Notes under the pieces: model-generated
Seen by the model: only the letters and a program-made list of their open reading frames with translations
Database searches by the model: none
Told to the model about the DNA's origin: nothing
DNA from: Thermaceae bacterium
GTDB lineage: Bacteria > Deinococcota > Deinococci > Deinococcales > Marinithermaceae
Assembly: GCA_027023115.1 (NCBI GenBank)
Contig: JALVWZ010000351.1
Location: 1-7,618, forward strand
Direction: 5' to 3'
DNA length: 7,618 nucleotides
Program-made: the position numbers and the translations under genes
Part shown: positions 6,024-7,618 of the stretch, in pieces
How the letters are laid out: each line of letters starts with the position of its first letter
Numbering within the stretch: the stretch's first letter is position 1

Positions 6024-6170
6024 TTACCGCATGAAATGAGCCAGGGCGAGAACGACCAGCACGGCCGAAAGTATTATCAGCAAGACAATCGGTAGAATGA
6101 GTTGATATGAGGCGATTACGAGGGCTAGAAAATCTTTCCAATCAGGGTTGATCTTTTCGGGCTCGTCCAT
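6024..6170 (-). CDS. Small single-helix membrane protein (48 aa)
   Basis: An unbroken ATG-to-TAA frame on the minus strand encodes [17 protein letters not shown]..., 48 residues. It has an acidic, polar N-terminus (1-13), a strongly hydrophobic stretch at about 15-44 rich in Leu, Ile, Val and Ala, and the tail HFMR. This is a classic single-span small membrane protein; the positive C-terminus and acidic N-terminus do not settle its orientation. I do not recognise a family. It ends 17 bases before the methylmalonyl-CoA mutase start in the same direction and so is likely the first gene of that transcript. It diverges from the HxlR-like gene, with starts 57 bp apart. Upstream, TAAAAATAGAAT (6173-6184 on the minus strand) is A/T-rich and promoter-like but its spacing is unclear, and no ribosome site is seen. 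The hydrophobic composition without stops argues for a real gene; this is moderate evidence at this length. Confidence 0.68.
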   Translation of the reverse strand: MDEPEKINPDWKDFLALVIASYQLILPIVLLIILSAVLVVLALAHFMR

Positions 6171-6209
6171 GTATTCTATTTTTACAGGGTTTTAATACGG
6201 CGCGAAACG

Positions 6210-6222
6210 TGCTACAATGTAG
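6210..6222 (+). promoter_or_regulatory. Extended -10 promoter with palindrome upstream of the HxlR-like gene
   Basis: TGC-TACAAT (6210-6218) is an extended -10 box. The -35 position holds only TTTTAA (6190-6195), which extended -10 promoters tolerate. The transcript would start around 6225, giving an almost leaderless mRNA for the ATG at 6228. A perfect 11-bp palindrome, CTACA-A-TGTAG (6212-6222), covers the -10 box, a position where a bound repressor would block RNA polymerase. Confidence 0.65.
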
Positions 6223-6227
6223 GAAGT

Positions 6228-6515
6228 ATGGAAGATTATAGAAGATTCAAACAAGTGCTGAAGGCGATTGCTCACGAAGCAGGTTGGGACATAATCAATG
6301 CTGTTGCAGACGGCCCGACCAGGTTCACCAATCTCGAGCGCGCTACCAAGGTCAGCCCGCGCACTCTATCCGAAAGGCTAAAGGAGCTTGCGGAGCTGGG
6401 CTTGATCGAGCGCAAGGCCTACCCGGAGGTGCCGCCGCGCGTCGAGTACACCCTCACCCCATTGGGCAGGGAGTTACTCGACACGCTCTACAAACTAGCC
6501 AAGAAGATAGGCTGA
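6228..6515 (+). CDS. HxlR-like winged-helix transcriptional regulator
   Basis: A 95-aa DNA-binding protein matching the HxlR-type winged helix. It has an opening helix with GWDIINAVADGPTRFTNLERA (19-39), the recognition-helix segment VSPRTLSERLKELAELGLIERKAY (42-65), and the wing PPRVEYTLTPLGREL (69-83), which is the family hallmark. Length is at the short end for the family. The N-terminal Cys-Pro found in many HxlR proteins, used for redox or aldehyde sensing in some, is absent and there is no cysteine at all, so thiol sensing is excluded. The ATG follows an extended -10 by nine bases; only a weak AGGA lies nearby, consistent with near-leaderless translation. It diverges from the small membrane gene and mutase, and precedes the ZIP transporter by 45 bases. 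Likely targets are itself and one or both neighbours (inference). ArsR or PadR relatives are less likely, given the PPRVEY wing. Confidence 0.9.
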   Translation: MEDYRRFKQVLKAIAHEAGWDIINAVADGPTRFTNLERATKVSPRTLSERLKELAELGLIERKAYPEVPPRVEYTLTPLGRELLDTLYKLAKKIG

Positions 6516-6546
6516 AAAACCAAGGTTAGGACCGCGTCGAATGCAG

Positions 6547-6552
6547 TAAACT
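6547..6552 (+). promoter_or_regulatory. Candidate -10 box of the ZIP transporter gene
   Basis: TAAACT fits the TANNNT pattern and ends eight bases before the GTG start. No ribosome site is seen between them (AAGTTTTT), so the gene may be expressed from a leaderless transcript. No good -35 is visible. A 10-bp inverted repeat AACC-AA-GGTT (6518-6527) lies just upstream. Read-through from the regulator gene is equally possible, as no terminator lies between. Confidence 0.4.
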
Positions 6553-6560
6553 AAGTTTTT

Positions 6561-7301
6561 GTGAACGGTAACGTCGGCGCGGTCTTCGTTTACGCCCTTA
6601 TCACGGCGCTGGCAACCGGCCTAGGGGCATTGCCCTTTGCTTTCGTAAAGAGCTTTCCGCGCCGCTGGTTGGGTATTGGCAACGCCATAGCCGCCGGCCT
6701 GATGCTGGCGGCCAGCTTTGGGCTTATCTACGAGGGTGTTGGTTACAGCCTAGCGCGGACGATGATCGGCGTCCTGGTAGGTCTGGGTTTCATACTATGG
6801 AGCCACTCTTTCCTGGACGGCCACGAGAGCTTGGGATTCGCCGACCTCAGCGGCCTCAATGCCCGCAAAGCGCTCATGATAGTCGGCGTGATGACGTTGC
6901 ACTCTTTCGCCGAAGGCGTGGGCGTGGGCGTTTCTTTTGGTGGGGGACTGGCGTTTGGTATTTTCATCACCATTGCCATCGCCGTGCATAACATACCCGA
7001 AGGTTTAGCGATCAGCCTGGTGCTGGTGCCGCGCGGGGTTTCATGGTGGAAGGCTGCCCTTTGGAGCATCTTTTCGTCGCTGCCGCAGCCGCTGATGGCG
7101 GTCCCGGCCTACCTGTTCGTCGAGTACTTCAAACAGGTTCTGCCGGCCGGCCTGGGTTTTGCGGCCGGGGCGATGATCTGGATGTCCTTCGCCGAGCTGA
7201 TCCCCGACGCTTTGGAAGACGCCGACGCCCCCGCGGTGGCCACTACGGTGGTGCTGGCCAGCGTAGCCATGGTTAGTTTCCAGGTGCTGCTCGGCGGCTA
7301 G
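6561..7301 (+). CDS. ZIP-family divalent metal transporter
   Basis: A 246-aa inner-membrane protein with about eight hydrophobic helices, the ZIP (zinc/iron permease, ZupT-like) length and pattern. The two metal-site helices are clear: HSFAEGVGVGV (114-124) with His114 and Glu118, and HNIPEGLAIS (143-152) with His143, Asn144 and Glu147. Both are ZIP binuclear metal-site motifs. FAELIPDA (210-217) near the C-terminus is also typical. A His/Asp-bearing cytoplasmic loop (HSFLDGHES, 82-90) is shorter than the His-rich loop of many ZIPs. Imported metal is most likely zinc, iron or manganese; sequence alone cannot tell. The GTG at 6561 is the chosen start: the protein from it begins just before the first helix, and a -10 box lies eight bases upstream. 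The gene follows the HxlR-like regulator by 45 bases, suggesting control by it. The interspersed repeat begins immediately after the TAG, with no terminator seen. Confidence 0.93.
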   Translation: MNGNVGAVFVYALITALATGLGALPFAFVKSFPRRWLGIGNAIAAGLMLAASFGLIYEGVGYSLARTMIGVLVGLGFILWSHSFLDGHESLGFADLSGLNARKALMIVGVMTLHSFAEGVGVGVSFGGGLAFGIFITIAIAVHNIPEGLAISLVLVPRGVSWWKAALWSIFSSLPQPLMAVPAYLFVEYFKQVLPAGLGFAAGAMIWMSFAELIPDALEDADAPAVATTVVLASVAMVSFQVLLGG

Positions 7302-7618
7302 CTGTATGGTTAGAACACGATGTTAACGCTGCCTCCGTCGCCATGTGCATCTTCCCCCGTCACCCCAGCGAAAGCTGGGGTCCAGGACTGAGCCAGTGGT
7401 CGGGGTTCGGGCGCTGCTTCGTCACCGCTGTCGTTTGCCCGTAACCACTTTTCTTACGATTACGACGTCCACGAGCGACGGAGGCTATTCCGGTCCGGAC
7501 CGGCTCGCAGGGGCCAAAGGCTCGCCCCGCTGGAATGATGAAAAAGCGGCATGTGGTGAGTGGCTTGTGGCCTGTAGTAGTAGCTCGTGGGCGTGTCGTC
7601 TCGTCGTAGGGGCGGACC
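7302..7618. repeat. Interspersed hairpin-rich repeat, copy 2 (runs off the window)
   Basis: The gene-free end of the window is a second copy of the repeat at 3141-3428, in the same orientation, beginning at the base after the ZIP gene stop codon. The left hairpin is stronger here: CCCCAGC-GAAA-GCTGGGG (7363-7380), with a GNRA-type loop if transcribed. The right side carries GGTCCGGACC (7492-7501) and ATTCC (7487-7491) / GGAAT (7532-7536). GTCACC to the left and GGAATGAT to the right recall hairpin repeats with GTCA...TGAC edges found between genes in many bacteria. After the heptad array comes GTAGGGGCGGACC at the window edge, possibly the start of another repeat. No coding sequence is seen in it. 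Confidence 0.75.
7554..7587. repeat. Degenerate 7-bp tandem array in repeat copy 2
   Basis: The units are TGGTGAG, TGGCTTG, TGGCCTG, TAGTAG (6 bases) and TAGCTCG, followed by less regular TGGGCGTG. It follows the shared AAGCGGCATG at the same distance as in copy 1, and the fourth unit is short in both copies. Confidence 0.55.

Noticed and set aside
6007..6141. A 45-codon N-terminal extension of the mutase, starting at 6141
   Set aside because: It overlaps the small membrane gene in another frame, has no family-like sequence, and the recognisable mutase N-terminus begins at 6006.
7363..7380. The hairpin after the ZIP gene (and 3205-3220 in copy 1) as a transcription terminator
   Set aside because: No T-run follows on either strand (TCCAGG on plus); the structure is conserved as part of the repeat.

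Overview
This is a gene-dense, GC-rich bacterial segment that looks like a chromosomal piece of a thermophilic member of the Deinococcota, closest in character to the Thermaceae (Thermus / Meiothermus / Oceanithermus / Marinithermus group). The reasons are the Mn superoxide dismutase, which reads very like the Thermus thermophilus enzyme as I remember it; a methylmalonyl-CoA mutase catalytic subunit without a fused B12 domain; and several start codons a few bases downstream of a TANNNT -10 box with no ribosome binding site (leaderless style). The lineage is an inference from recalled sequences, not from a search.

Layout, left to right. Positions 1-3060 are all on the minus strand: tRNA-Lys(CUU) with a strong promoter, sodA (Mn superoxide dismutase), fumC (class II fumarase), and an exported monohaem c-type cytochrome. 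Each of the three proteins has its own intrinsic terminator (228-251, 967-997, 2485-2508), so they are monocistronic rather than an operon. Positions 3031-3507 carry no gene: a possible operator/promoter for the cytochrome, then one copy of an interspersed hairpin-rich repeat ending in a degenerate 7-bp tandem array. A tight divergent pair follows: an NTF2-like/SnoaL-type small protein (minus) and a four-helix membrane protein of unknown function (plus), with start codons 43 bp apart. The membrane gene converges on the methylmalonyl-CoA mutase gene, their stop codons sharing the tetranucleotide CTAG. Just upstream of the mutase, and probably co-transcribed, is a 48-codon single-helix membrane protein gene that is easy to miss. 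Divergent from it, on the plus strand, are an HxlR-like regulator and a ZIP-family metal transporter. The last ~317 bases are a second copy of the interspersed repeat, running off the window end.

How the genes relate: sodA, fumC, the cytochrome and the mutase are aerobic central-metabolism and respiration genes (superoxide defence, TCA cycle, electron transfer, propionate/odd-chain acyl or branched-chain amino-acid carbon into succinyl-CoA), but they are separate transcription units and nothing in the sequence ties them together. The most plausible local regulatory unit is the HxlR-like protein, which could control itself (a perfect palindrome sits on its -10 box), the divergent small gene plus mutase, and/or the ZIP transporter.

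I found no mobile element with a transposase, no CRISPR array, no prophage and no clear new system. The items most worth a second look are the paired interspersed repeat with its heptad arrays, the 48-aa membrane protein, and the two palindromes in promoter regions (upstream of the cytochrome and of the HxlR-like gene).
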